DNA from: Collinsella sp.
Lineage (GTDB): Bacteria; Actinomycetota; Coriobacteriia; Coriobacteriales; Coriobacteriaceae
Assembly (NCBI GenBank): GCA_019419555.1
Contig: DXZR01000007.1
Span: forward strand, 17,157-81,156
Length of the DNA stretch: 64,000 nt
Direction of reading: 5' to 3'
Made by a program: the position numbers and the translations under genes. Each line of letters opens with the position of its first letter. The stretch's first letter is position 1. Below, piece after piece: positions 48,955-57,693 of this stretch. The notes beneath the pieces are model-generated. The model was not told the origin of the DNA and searched no databases. It saw only the letters and a program-made list of their open reading frames with translations.

Positions 48955-51900
48955 TTAGCTGAGCAGGTCGACGACGTTAAAGCCGGCGTTGCTCTTGGCG
49001 ATGACGTCTCGGCCGCCAAAGACGCAGGTGGGCGACTCGGCTGCGATGCGCGTCACGTCGGTGCCGAGCGAGCGCAGCTCACCGGGCGTGGCGGCGAGCA
49101 TCTGGGCGCGACGCTCCTCGCGCGCATGCGGATCGAGCCCGGCCAGGTAGGTCGTGTTGCGGCGCTTGGTGAGCGCGTACGGCTTCACCGGCGCGTCCAT
49201 GCCGCTCACGCAGCTCACGATAAAGCCCTCAAAGGCGGCTTCGTCGGGCTCAAAGCTGCCAAGCCATGCACCCGCGCGCTCCACGCGCTCAATCGAAGGA
49301 TCGATCGCCGGGTCGCGGTAGGTGTAGAACGCCGCCTGACGCTCACCTGCCGCGCGGAATCCGCAGCCGTACGCCCCGCCCTTCACGCGGATCTCGTTCC
49401 ACAGGTAGTCGTAGGAGAGCGCGTTGGCAGCCACGGCCCAAGTGCCTGTCACGTCAATGCCCAGGCGACGCGGGTCGCACGCGCTTGCCGCAAAGCAGAT
49501 GTCGCTGGGGATCACGAAAGCCTCGTGGCGGTCGCACGGCGCCGGCACCACGAGCGCGTCGCGGCCGGCACCATCGCCCGCACCCAGCCCCAGGTCGCCC
49601 GCGGCATCCCAGTACGCGTCAAAGTCCTCGTCGCTGCCGGTAAAGCTCGCCATGCAGCCATCGGCCACAAAGATGCGGCCTGCCAGTTCGGTAAGCTTGC
49701 CGCGCAGGTCGTCCAGGCGCTCGTCAAAGTGGTCGAGCAGATCGCGCAGGAACAGGTAGAAGTCCACGCCCGAAAGCTGCTCGCGCACCACGGCCGAAGG
49801 CGAGCTGTAGCTCATCGCGCGACCGAGCGCCGCCGAGTGACCGTTGTTGATAAAGCCCTGCTCAAGCCCAATGCGAATCTGCGTGAGCACGTCGCGCACG
49901 CGGTCGGCGTCGGCATCTGCCAAAAGCGTGCTCGACCATACCTCGCGCGGCAGACTCGCCAGTGCATCAATCTTCTCGGACAGGGCGCCGGCGCTCACCA
50001 GCAGGTAGGGGCGCACGCCGTCCACGTCGGGCTGGGTCATGACTTCGGTCGTAAAGCTCAAAAAGCCGAGCTTGCCAGCGAGCAAGTTGTCGAGTTCCTC
50101 GGCCGAGTGCTCGCGCGTGGGCAGCTGCTTAAGCAGGCGGCAGAGCAGTGTCACGTAGGGCAGGTCCTCAAACGCGACGCAGCTCAGGTCGAAATACTGC
50201 ATGGCGTAGGCCAGGCGGTTGGTGGGGATGTCGTGGTGCAGACAGGGGATGGGCGCGGTCGTGTCCACGACCAGCGGCGGCTCGGGGCGCGCCTCGCCAA
50301 TGTCGGACACGCGCAGGCGCGGCAGCGTGGCCTTGTCCTCGGGCGTGTCCTCGGCCTCCTGCGCGGCACGCAGCGCGGCCGTGCGCTCGACCACGTTGGC
50401 CAGCTCGGCATCGGTCATGGCGTCGCGCTTGGCTGCCAGCTCTGCGGCTTCGGCACCCTCCGAACCCTCGGCGGCGTCCACCGGCACCAGCTCGACGAGC
50501 GCCATGTGGTCGTTCTCCAGCACCAGCTCGCGCAGCAGGTCCTCAAAGTAGGTGCCGTCCAGCTCGCTACGCAGCTCCTCGTACACCGGGCCGTACTTGA
50601 GTGCCAGCGTCGCGGCGTCGTCATCGTAGAGCCAGGTGCTCAGCGCGTCGCACGCAATGGCCACGCCGTCGGCGATGCCGTAGTCGCGCTGGCGCAGATC
50701 GTATTCGTTGCTGCTGATGATGGCTTCCAGGCGCTCGCGCGGAACGCCGTGCTCGCACAGGTCGCGGCAGGCGTTCTGGAACATGCGACGCAGCTCGCGC
50801 GCCACGCCGGGCTGCGCGTTTTGCAGCATGATGAGCTCGTAGGGCTGCAGGCTCTCGGCCGCGGTGTAGCTCACCACGTTGCCGCCCAGGCCGGCGGCCA
50901 GAATGGCCTTCTTAACCGGCGCTTCGTTGGAGCCCAGCAACGCCTCGAACAGGATGTCCGCGGCGATCGTGCGCTTGCGGTCGAGTGCGCTGCCCAGCAC
51001 AAGGCCCAGGCCCACCAGGGCGTTTTCGGGCGTGGTGGCCATCTCGACGCGCTTATACTCGCAGGTCACGGGTGTCTGCGCGACCAGCGGATTGGGCGCC
51101 AGCGCAGACGGGTCCTCGCCGGCGGCGACGGCTGCGTCCATGCGGCGGCTCGCGGCGCTCGACTGCGACAGATAGCGCTCGTCCAAAAACGCCAGCGCGC
51201 GGTCCACATCCAGGTCGCCGTAGAGCGTGATGTAGGAGTTGGAGGGGTTGTAATGGCGCGCGTGCGTGTCCAGGAACTGGTCGTAGGTGAGCGCGGGAAT
51301 CGCGCGCGGATCGCCGCCGCTCTCGTGCGCATAGGCCGTGTCGGGGTAGAGCGCGGCGTTGACGGCGTCGTCCAGCACGCTCATGGGGTCGGACAGCGCG
51401 CCCTTCATCTCGTTGAACACCACGCCGTTGTAGCGCAGCGTTCCCTCGCGTAGATTTTTGGGACATGCCTCAAAATCTACCTCGCCGGTGTCGTCATCGG
51501 CGCCGTCGCCCTCCGGCAGGTCCAGCTCGTAGTGCCAGCCTTCCTGCTCAAAGATGGTCGGCTTGGTATAAATCGCCGGGTTGAACACCGCGTCCAGGTA
51601 CACGTCCATCAGGTTGTACAGGTCTTGCTCATTGGTGGTGGCGACCGGGTAGATGGTCTTGTCGGGGTAGGTCATGGCGTTGAGGAACGTCTGCATGGAG
51701 CTCTTGATCAGGTCGACAAACGGCTCCTTGACGGGAAACTTGGCCGATCCGCACAGCACCGAGTGCTCAAGAATATGGAACACGCCGGTGGAATCGGCCG
51801 GCGGCGTCTTAAAGCCAATGGCAAAGGCCTTGTTTTCGTCGTCGCACGCCAGGTGCAGCAGGCGAGCGCCCGAGGCGGCGTGGCGCAACACGTAAGCGTC

Positions 51901-52014
51901 TGCGTCGAGCTCGGGCACGGTCTCGCAGCGCTCGACGGTAAAGCCGTGGCAGGTGGTGCCGGGCACCAGCAGCGCGGCGGCAGCGGTGCGCGGGTCGGTT
52001 GAGGTAGTGGGCAT
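48955..52014 (-). CDS. M16C-family zinc metalloprotease (presequence protease-like)
   Basis: This peptidase of about 1,019 residues belongs to the insulinase superfamily, subfamily C (PreP/Falcilysin-like). The inverted zinc motif HxxEH is in GVFHILEHSVLCGS (near residue 80), with the distal glutamate expected near NEMKGALSDP. The M16C-associated domain covers the middle, and the C-terminal half repeats the fold with VKGGAYGCGFR. No signal peptide: cytosolic peptide degradation is likely. ATG 52014 lies eight bases after AAAGGAG. Residues around EVDFEACPKNLREG (near 180) are encoded by an inserted 31-bp palindrome that is in frame. Confidence 0.9.
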   Translation of the reverse strand: MPTTSTDPRTAAAALLVPGTTCHGFTVERCETVPELDADAYVLRHAASGARLLHLACDDENKAFAIGFKTPPADSTGVFHILEHSVLCGSAKFPVKEPFVDLIKSSMQTFLNAMTYPDKTIYPVATTNEQDLYNLMDVYLDAVFNPAIYTKPTIFEQEGWHYELDLPEGDGADDDTGEVDFEACPKNLREGTLRYNGVVFNEMKGALSDPMSVLDDAVNAALYPDTAYAHESGGDPRAIPALTYDQFLDTHARHYNPSNSYITLYGDLDVDRALAFLDERYLSQSSAASRRMDAAVAAGEDPSALAPNPLVAQTPVTCEYKRVEMATTPENALVGLGLVLGSALDRKRTIAADILFEALLGSNEAPVKKAILAAGLGGNVVSYTAAESLQPYELIMLQNAQPGVARELRRMFQNACRDLCEHGVPRERLEAIISSNEYDLRQRDYGIADGVAIACDALSTWLYDDDAATLALKYGPVYEELRSELDGTYFEDLLRELVLENDHMALVELVPVDAAEGSEGAEAAELAAKRDAMTDAELANVVERTAALRAAQEAEDTPEDKATLPRLRVSDIGEARPEPPLVVDTTAPIPCLHHDIPTNRLAYAMQYFDLSCVAFEDLPYVTLLCRLLKQLPTREHSAEELDNLLAGKLGFLSFTTEVMTQPDVDGVRPYLLVSAGALSEKIDALASLPREVWSSTLLADADADRVRDVLTQIRIGLEQGFINNGHSAALGRAMSYSSPSAVVREQLSGVDFYLFLRDLLDHFDERLDDLRGKLTELAGRIFVADGCMASFTGSDEDFDAYWDAAGDLGLGAGDGAGRDALVVPAPCDRHEAFVIPSDICFAASACDPRRLGIDVTGTWAVAANALSYDYLWNEIRVKGGAYGCGFRAAGERQAAFYTYRDPAIDPSIERVERAGAWLGSFEPDEAAFEGFIVSCVSGMDAPVKPYALTKRRNTTYLAGLDPHAREERRAQMLAATPGELRSLGTDVTRIAAESPTCVFGGRDVIAKSNAGFNVVDLLS
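51450..51480. repeat. 31-bp palindrome inside the peptidase gene (copy 3)
   Basis: GTAGATTTTTGGGACATGCC... to AAAATCTAC, 30 of 31 bases identical to the reverse complement of 48916-48946. It encodes VDFEACPKNLR in the peptidase frame without a stop. Confidence 0.85.
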
Positions 52015-52150
52015 ATGCAGTCTCCTTTGACGCCCCAGCGGGGGCGAATAGAGTCGAATCCTCGAGAGTATACCCATATGGGGCCGCGGCTCTGCGGCGA
52101 ACTGAAGACGATGCCGGCGGATTGGCATGGGCCCCGCGTGTCCCGCCAAA

Positions 52151-52214
52151 TGAGCGTGGATTTTCGGACGAAATAATCCGTCGCAGGCCCAAATGTCGTC
52201 CAATTATCCACTCC
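52151..52214. repeat. AGCGTGGA-type palindrome
   Basis: TGAGCGTGGATTTTCGGACGA begins at 52151 and TCGTCCAATTATCCACTC ends at 52214: imperfect arms of the same unit as the arrays at 45605 and 47005. Confidence 0.6.
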
Positions 52215-52228
52215 CGCATACCTTTCGT

Positions 52229-52660
52229 CTCCAACCGTGAGATGAGAGATAGACGAGAGACGTATACGAAAGATGGCTGTACAGCAAAGAGCCAAACAAT
52301 TAATAGTGCTGTTAATAGTGCTGTTTGGTTGGTGATTGTTTTTTCAGTAAAAACATTTACGAATAAAGCAAGTTGCAAACGGCTGCCCCCTTATTTCGTA
52401 CGCATTTTTATGGCGAGAAATTGCCGCCATATGATCGGACGAGTTTCAACGATTGCGATTTAGTATTTGGCGCGGATGCGGTCGATTCCGATGAAACGCT
52501 AGTTGACCACGCGGTAGATTGTGCTTTCTCCCAGACGCCCCGGCAATGCGCAATAAGCCAGATAACGAAGCGATTACCGGTGCGTCTATCCATAGGGAAT
52601 TCCGGGAAAGCTTCTGCGGGCAGTCAAAAGATTCGTCGGCCTCAAGCGGATTAAAGGTAT
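52229..52660 (+). pseudogene. Decayed AlbA_2/ATPase-type regulator
   Basis: The segment from about 52430 encodes YDRTSFNDCDLVFGADAVDSDET and HAVDCAFSQTPR. This matches SYERTSSSDRDAVPGAVAGD and DRTIERAFSLTPR of the intact gene at 62811. In another frame about 52567-52620 gives EAITGASIHREFRESFCGQS, matching EAIANAVIHREYGDRFCGQS of the same protein. The intervening 90 or so codons are deleted and the frame is broken. The leader 52229-52390 also matches the intact gene's leader (ATGAGAGATAGACGAGAGACG, CAGTAAAAACAT). Clearly non-functional. Confidence 0.8.
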
Positions 52661-52786
52661 TTGCATAAGACGTCATTTAACCAGAGACGATGCACATTGA
52701 ATCGTTCAATGAACTTGCGCGCTGTGTCCAACAACGCCGATTGTTGTTTTAAGGGGCTTGAGGAAAGAGCAGAAGCAAAATAATAC

Positions 52787-52822
52787 TTGCATAGTTAGTT
52801 ATATAAAGTATTATAACGTTAT
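52787..52822 (+). promoter_or_regulatory. Promoter and ATAACGTTAT operator of SIS twin 1
   Basis: TTGCAT (52787-52792), a 16-base spacer and TATTAT (52809-52814). The perfect palindrome ATAACGTTAT (52813-52822) overlaps the end of the -10, as expected for repression by a GntR protein. Confidence 0.6.
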
Positions 52823-52864
52823 GGGATGAATGAAGGGTTCATCTAAGTGAGTTAGGAGTAAGGG

Positions 52865-53899
52865 ATGTTCAATTTCGATGAGCCTCGTTACGAGAAGGTT
52901 GTGAGCGATGCCCTCGCTCTCCGTCCTCAGATTGAGGCTGCCGTGGACGAGGTCTGCGAGCAGGGCTATTCCAACATCTTCTTCATCGGCTGCGGCGGCA
53001 CCTGGGCCCACACGCTCCCGATGAAGTACTGGGTCGAGACCACAACGGCCGACGTCGACGTCCACTGCGAGATCGCCGCCGAGTTCCTCGCGTGCCCGCC
53101 CAAGGCCTTCAACAAGGACTCGGTCTGCGTCTTCTCCACCCGTACCGGCACCACCCCCGAGATCATCGAGGCCGCCAAGTTCTGCCAGGAGCAGGGCGCC
53201 CGCACGCTGATGTACGTCTCCAACGACAACACCCCGGCCACCGAGTACGCCGACTACAAGTTCTTCAGCTTCGCCGAGGACGACGTCCTGTGCGAGGCCA
53301 TCTACACCTACCAGATCACGCTGGTCGCCCGCTTCCTCAAGAACGCCGGCGCCTTCCCCAAGTACGACACCTTCATGGAGGAGTTCGGCAACATCGCCCC
53401 GTACCTCATCAAGGCCAAGGACGCCCAGGACGAGCGCTGCGCCGCCATGGCCGAGGACTTCAAGGACACCGACTACCACATGGTGATCGGCTCCGGCATG
53501 CTCTGGGGCGAGGCCTACGACTACGCCATGTGCATCCTCGAGGAGATGCAGTGGATCAAGACCAAGTCCATCCACGCCGCCGAGTTCTTCCACGGCACCA
53601 TCGAGCTGTGCGAGGAGGGCACGAGCCTCATCATGCTCTACGGCGAGGACGACACCCGTAAGCTCATGGACCGCGTGGACAACTTTACTCACATGCTCGC
53701 TGACGAGAAGGGCGTCCATGTCCACGTGAACAAGTTCGACACCGCCGAGGTCGAGCTGCCGTTCAGCGACCCCGAGTTCCGCAAGATCGTCTCCCCGATG
53801 GTCACCTACACCATCACCGAGCGCCTGAGCTGCCATCTCGAGCACGTCCGCAACCACCCGCTCACCACGCGTCGCTACTACCACCAGATGAACTACTAA
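52865..53899 (+). CDS. SIS-domain sugar isomerase/deglycase, twin copy 1
   Basis: This 344-residue double-SIS protein has NIFFIGCGGTWAHTLPMKYWV (about residues 37-57), VFSTRTGTTPEIIEAAKF (near 89-106) and AAEFFHGTIELCEEG (near 237-251), ending RRYYHQMNY. The HGT in place of HGP is shared with SIS 5 at 58559. It is identical in protein sequence to the gene at 60570, with one silent base difference (53881). Codon use is extremely GC-biased, unlike the adjacent AT-richer regulators. It is probably expressed strongly. The likely reaction is deglycation of a 6-phosphorylated glucose- or fructose-amine. Confidence 0.86.
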   Translation: MFNFDEPRYEKVVSDALALRPQIEAAVDEVCEQGYSNIFFIGCGGTWAHTLPMKYWVETTTADVDVHCEIAAEFLACPPKAFNKDSVCVFSTRTGTTPEIIEAAKFCQEQGARTLMYVSNDNTPATEYADYKFFSFAEDDVLCEAIYTYQITLVARFLKNAGAFPKYDTFMEEFGNIAPYLIKAKDAQDERCAAMAEDFKDTDYHMVIGSGMLWGEAYDYAMCILEEMQWIKTKSIHAAEFFHGTIELCEEGTSLIMLYGEDDTRKLMDRVDNFTHMLADEKGVHVHVNKFDTAEVELPFSDPEFRKIVSPMVTYTITERLSCHLEHVRNHPLTTRRYYHQMNY

Positions 53900-54086
53900 A
53901 GCAGCTTTCAGCGGTCGTTATTTTGCTCGGAAATAATTCGTTATGTTGCGTTCGTAAAACAATGCAAACAAATGTCGCAGTCTCGTTCTAGGGAGCCATG
54001 CCGTAGCTGGCCGCTTGAGGTCGTATTTGCTTGGACTCGACCATGCGGCTCGTTGGCATTTCACGGTAGCGACTTCAAGGCGAAAT

Positions 54087-54116
54087 GGGGCATTTTTGCC
54101 AAATGCCCCTCTTGTT
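54087..54116 (+). terminator. Terminator after SIS twin 1
   Basis: GGGGCATTT-TTGCC-AAATGCCCC followed by TCTTGTTT, 188 bases after the stop. The stretch between holds no supported gene. Confidence 0.6.
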
Positions 54117-54164
54117 TGCGCCACAAGTGGCATTCGACACCTTCATATGGAGTGTTTGATATTG

Positions 54165-54206
54165 TAGACGGTTCAAAAATAAGATTGAACCGTCTATTTC
54201 TTTCAA
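54165..54206 (+). terminator. Second hairpin terminator
   Basis: TAGACGGTTCAA pairs with TTGAACCGTCTA (12 bases), followed by TTTCTTTC. Just upstream of the GntR 4 operator region. Confidence 0.75.
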
Positions 54207-54208
54207 AA

Positions 54209-54262
54209 TAATACGTAATAGGTTATCTTATAACGTATAGAAGTTTCATAGAATGTTATACG
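54209..54262 (+). promoter_or_regulatory. Operator region of GntR 4
   Basis: TAATACGTAATAGG, TATAACGTATA (54229-54239) and AATGTTATAC lie within 60 bases of the start. TAATACGTAA recurs as TTAATACGTAACA before SIS twin 2. Autoregulation and cross-regulation of the PTS island are likely. Confidence 0.55.
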
Positions 54263-54271
54263 GAGAACGTT

Positions 54272-55060
54272 ATGATTAACCCGACTAGTGCTGTGCCGCT
54301 ATATGTACAAGTAGCTGATGATTTGCGCCGCCGTATTGAGATGGGCGAGTTTTCCGAAAGTGGCGTGTTGCCTAGCGAAAATGGTTTTTGCGAAGAATAC
54401 GAGGTTAGCCGTGCGACGATACGGAAGGCAATTCAAACTCTTGTGGATGACGACGTGCTTGATACGCGTCATGGCAAGGGCACATTTATCCGGCAGCCTA
54501 AAATCGTCTCGAGCTTGAGCACGTTTAAGGGTTTCACTTATTTTTGCCATGAAAATAATATCGAAACCTCGTCTCGTGTTCTCGCTCTTCAGGAGGTCGA
54601 GCCGCCCGTTGCCGTCCGTCGTCATTTGCGAATGGAAGAGAATGAATCTGCGGTTTACCTCAAACGCGTGAGGTCAATTAACCACATAAATGCAATGATT
54701 GAACATATTTATCTTCCAGTAAAGAACTTCGGGTTTTTACTGGGTGTCGATATGGAGAACGCATCACTTTATGAAACGATTGAGAGAGAGACGGGGCTGC
54801 GACTAGAGGATAATTGTTTCCCGTCTATTGTGCTTGAAGCAGGGCTTGCTACGGATGAGGAGAAGCGCATCCTTAATATCGCAGGAGAAGCTGCGATGTT
54901 TATATTGAGTGAGACCGTTTATATGAGCACTGGTAAGCCAGTGCACTTTACTAAGCAGGTGATGTTGGGTGATTATTTCAAATACTTCTTTTCGATTAAG
55001 GCTAATCAACTCGGCATCAATTGGCGGGGACTTGAAGCCGTTGAGTGTAGAAGGCAATAG
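54272..55060 (+). CDS. GntR/UTRA transcriptional regulator 4
   Basis: This 262-residue HutC-type regulator begins MINPTSAVPLYVQVADDLRR, with winged helix GVLPSENGFCEEYEVSRATIRK (about residues 30-51) and RHGKGTFIRQP, then UTRA to the end. Codon use and GC are lower than in the first half of the window. A second GntR gene follows after eight bases, so the two are an operon; such tandem regulators may form heteromers or respond to two related effectors. GGAGAACGTT precedes the ATG. Confidence 0.9.
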   Translation: MINPTSAVPLYVQVADDLRRRIEMGEFSESGVLPSENGFCEEYEVSRATIRKAIQTLVDDDVLDTRHGKGTFIRQPKIVSSLSTFKGFTYFCHENNIETSSRVLALQEVEPPVAVRRHLRMEENESAVYLKRVRSINHINAMIEHIYLPVKNFGFLLGVDMENASLYETIERETGLRLEDNCFPSIVLEAGLATDEEKRILNIAGEAAMFILSETVYMSTGKPVHFTKQVMLGDYFKYFFSIKANQLGINWRGLEAVECRRQ

Positions 55061-55068
55061 GTTGAATA

Positions 55069-55773
55069 ATGGTTAAAGTGGAGAGCGCTGTTCCATTGTA
55101 TAAGCAGATCGTTCACGATCTTGTGAGTCGAATAGAAAGTGGCGTATATAGCGAAGGGGATAAGCTTCCTACTGAGACGGAGCTTATGGAGGAATATGGC
55201 GTTAGTCGTATTACTGTTCGATCGGCAATCAAGGAACTAGAGGATGCCGATATCGTTGAGCGCACGCGAGGGAAAGGGACTTTTGTTACCACGACGCGCA
55301 ATGCCTATGCAGCCGATGACCAGGAAAGCTTCACCCATTCCTGCATTCAAGAAAATAAAAAGCCTTCTACCGTAGTGCTCGATGTAGCTTGGATTTATCC
55401 TACGCTGCGCGACGTGCGTTTTCTTCAGGTCCAGGAGGACGAGAATATTCTTCAGACTAGACGTTTGCGCTTAGTCGATGGCGTGCCAACGATGTTGGAA
55501 ACCAATAGCTACACTCCTTCTCTTGCCTTTTTGGAACATGAAGATTTATCGGGTTCTCTACTTGAGGTGCTGGGAAGACGCCATATCGAACTTGGCAATA
55601 ACGAGCGAACGTTGCAGGTGTGCTTTGCAAGTGCTTACGAGGCAGAACATTTGAATGTAAAGCCGGGATCTGCCCTTTTATTATTTGTAGATAAGCGTTG
55701 CAGCGCGCAGGGAGTGCCATTGTTTATTTCGCGGCAGGTGTACTGCACTGAGCGCTTAAAGTTTTATCTCTAG
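55069..55773 (+). CDS. GntR/UTRA transcriptional regulator 5
   Basis: This 234-residue regulator begins ESAVPLYKQIVHDLVSRIESGVY, with helix-turn-helix KLPTETELMEEYGVSRITVRS (about residues 34-54) and RTRGKGTFVTT, then UTRA. It is the partner of GntR 4. It shares the winged-helix layout but differs in its ligand domain. A strong terminator follows, and the second PTS cluster starts 215 bases downstream with an ATAACG-type site between promoter and gene. Confidence 0.9.
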   Translation: MVKVESAVPLYKQIVHDLVSRIESGVYSEGDKLPTETELMEEYGVSRITVRSAIKELEDADIVERTRGKGTFVTTTRNAYAADDQESFTHSCIQENKKPSTVVLDVAWIYPTLRDVRFLQVQEDENILQTRRLRLVDGVPTMLETNSYTPSLAFLEHEDLSGSLLEVLGRRHIELGNNERTLQVCFASAYEAEHLNVKPGSALLLFVDKRCSAQGVPLFISRQVYCTERLKFYL

Positions 55774-55821
55774 CGAAAGCCAAACCCCGGATCTTTCTTA
55801 ACCGAATAACAAGAGATTGAA

Positions 55822-55849
55822 AACGCCCCGACAAAGGGGCGTTTTTTTT
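55822..55849 (+). terminator. Terminator of the GntR pair
   Basis: AACGCCCC-GACAAA-GGGGCGTT followed by TTTTTT. Confidence 0.92.
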
Positions 55850-55898
55850 GCCGTTTACGGGCGAATTATTACCGCTTAGGAAGCTTGATTGATCTGTC

Positions 55899-55956
55899 TT
55901 GACAAAGCGAAAGTTTCGAGGATACTGTAGATAACAATACAAAATATAACGTTCTA
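55899..55956 (+). promoter_or_regulatory. Promoter and operator of the second PTS cluster
   Basis: A consensus TTGACA (55899-55904), 16-base spacer and GATACT (55921-55926), followed by TATAACGTTCTA (55945-55956), which a repressor could occupy just after the transcription start. Confidence 0.7.
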
Positions 55957-55988
55957 TTAACAGATGATTGACTGAGATTGGGAGATAA

Positions 55989-56405
55989 ATGAGGAAGTTG
56001 CTCTTGGCCAGCCATGGGCCACTTGCTAGAGCGATGCGTGAAACGCTCCAGCTATTTTGCGGTGAAGATCCTCGCGTTAAGGTGCTATGCGCATATGTCG
56101 ATGAGGACACGATGGATGTAAACGAGTTGATAGATTTTTGGGACCGTTCTCGCGACCCAGCAGACCAGTGGATTGTCATCACTGATGTCTATGGTGGGTC
56201 AGTGAATAACGCTTTTATGGAAAGGTTGGGTGACGATTCTCTAAGGCTCATTGCCGGCATGTCGCTACCACTAGTGCTCGAAGTGTTTTCGAAATTGAGC
56301 ACACTTGATGACGCCGAGCTCGCTGCATTGGTTTCAAGTGTCCGCCAAAAGGGCACATGCCTATGTTCGCTGCCAAATTCGGTAGAAGAAGACGAGGATT
56401 TTTGA
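55989..56405 (+). CDS. PTS mannose-family EIIA
   Basis: This 138-residue cytoplasmic phosphocarrier begins RKLLLASHGPLARAMRETL with the phospho-histidine in ASHG, and has VITDVYGGSVNNAFME (about residues 64-79). The C-terminus is acidic. It is a free-standing version of the IIA half of the fusion at 32228. GGGAG precedes the start. It is first gene of a six-gene run A-B-C-D-SIS-kinase. Confidence 0.93.
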   Translation: MRKLLLASHGPLARAMRETLQLFCGEDPRVKVLCAYVDEDTMDVNELIDFWDRSRDPADQWIVITDVYGGSVNNAFMERLGDDSLRLIAGMSLPLVLEVFSKLSTLDDAELAALVSSVRQKGTCLCSLPNSVEEDEDF

Positions 56406-56418
56406 GAAAGGAACAAAG

Positions 56419-56880
56419 ATGATTAAGCTGCTGAGAGTTGACCATCGCTTGCTTCATGGTCAGGTTGCCATGACTTGGACGCAAGAGCTTGACACCAATT
56501 GCATTTTGATTGCCTGCGATGCGGTTGTGAAAGATGACGTGCGCAAGACGACGCTTAAGCTGGCACGTCCGGCAGGCGTCAAATTGGTTATCAAATCGGT
56601 CGATGATTCTATCGAGGCTCTTAGGAGCGGTGTGACCGATAAGTACCGTTTGTTCATTGTCGTTGAAAGCATCGAAGATGCTTACCGCCTGGCAAAGGGC
56701 TACAGCGAAATCGAGCATATCAACATTGGAGGAACGAAGCCGCGTGAGGGTGCAGATGTACGCCTATCTTCAACGGTTTTCGCTACCGATCGCGACGTGG
56801 AGCTTCTACATGAGCTCAGTGATGCCGGAATCGAGGTGGAGATCAGGCAGGTACCTAGAGACGAGAAGATTTTGATTTAA
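56419..56880 (+). CDS. PTS mannose-family EIIB
   Basis: This 153-residue IIB begins IKLLRVDHRLLHGQVAMTW with the phospho-histidine in LHGQV (near residue 13), and has a conserved INIGGTKPREGAD (near 104-116). It transfers phosphate to the sugar during EIICD transport. It lies 13 bases after EIIA, with AAAGGAAC upstream. Confidence 0.94.
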   Translation: MIKLLRVDHRLLHGQVAMTWTQELDTNCILIACDAVVKDDVRKTTLKLARPAGVKLVIKSVDDSIEALRSGVTDKYRLFIVVESIEDAYRLAKGYSEIEHINIGGTKPREGADVRLSSTVFATDRDVELLHELSDAGIEVEIRQVPRDEKILI

Positions 56881-56907
56881 GCACATACAATAGAAAGGGG
56901 ATCCCTC

Positions 56908-57693
56908 ATGTTGACTCAAGCGATCCTTATCGGCCTCGTCGCAATGTGCGTGACATTTGAGTGGGCACTTGGCACTTGCCTTGCTTCTCGCCCGATTGTC
57001 ACGGGCGTCCTCATCGGTCTTGTGATGGGTGATTTGCAGACGGGCATTATTGTCGGCGCCACGCTTGAAATGGTGTTCATTGGATCGGTTACCATCGGGG
57101 CGGCCGTTCCGCCTGACGTTATCACCGGTGGTATTTTGGGCACTGCCTTTGCAATTTCGACGGGTCAAGGCGCTGAAGTTGCGCTGACACTCGCTTTCCC
57201 GATTGCGTCGCTTTATCTCATCATTGATAACGCGCTTACGCTGATCGTGATGCCGTTTTTCGTCCATAAAGCGGACGACTGCGTGGCAAAGGGCGACCTC
57301 AAAGGTATGGAGCGGATGCATCTGCTTGGTGGATTCATCGTCAAATCGCTTCCTCGCTTTTTCGTGTGCTCCCTTGCTTTCTATCTCGGAACGCCGGTTA
57401 TGAACGCGGTGCTTAACGCAATTCCCGAGTTTGTAAGTAACGGCCTGGTTATTGCGGGTGGATTCATCCCTGCGCTCGGCATTGCACTGCTCGCTTCAAT
57501 GATTGTCAACAAGCAGACTGCTATTTTCTTCGTGCTCGGGTTTGCGCTCTGTGCCTACATGAGCATTCCAATCCTTGGTATTGCCATCATTGGGCTTTGC
57601 CTCGCAGTAATCCTCGTGGTGGTCCAGCCAAACTTCATTGCTCAGACGCCGCAGCTTAGTTCGGAAGGGAGCTTCGACGATGACGACTTCTAA
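56908..57693 (+). CDS. PTS mannose-family EIIC
   Basis: This 261-residue membrane subunit has TGVLIGLVMGDLQTGIIVGATLEMVFIG (about residues 32-59) and IGAAVPPDVITGGILGTAFA as family signatures, and an acidic tail. The 3' end overlaps EIID by 14 bases. GAAAGGGGATCC precedes the start. Its N-terminal half is homologous to the first half of the chimera at 61.7 kb. Confidence 0.94.
   Translation: MLTQAILIGLVAMCVTFEWALGTCLASRPIVTGVLIGLVMGDLQTGIIVGATLEMVFIGSVTIGAAVPPDVITGGILGTAFAISTGQGAEVALTLAFPIASLYLIIDNALTLIVMPFFVHKADDCVAKGDLKGMERMHLLGGFIVKSLPRFFVCSLAFYLGTPVMNAVLNAIPEFVSNGLVIAGGFIPALGIALLASMIVNKQTAIFFVLGFALCAYMSIPILGIAIIGLCLAVILVVVQPNFIAQTPQLSSEGSFDDDDF

Noticed and set aside
48949..51453. An 834-residue plus-strand frame over the M16C peptidase
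   Set aside because: The minus strand encodes a complete M16C protein with the zinc motif; the plus-strand frame has no recognisable sequence and no ribosome site.
53972..54211. A 79-residue frame between SIS twin 1 and GntR 4
   Set aside because: It runs through two hairpin terminators, lacks a ribosome site and has no family resemblance.
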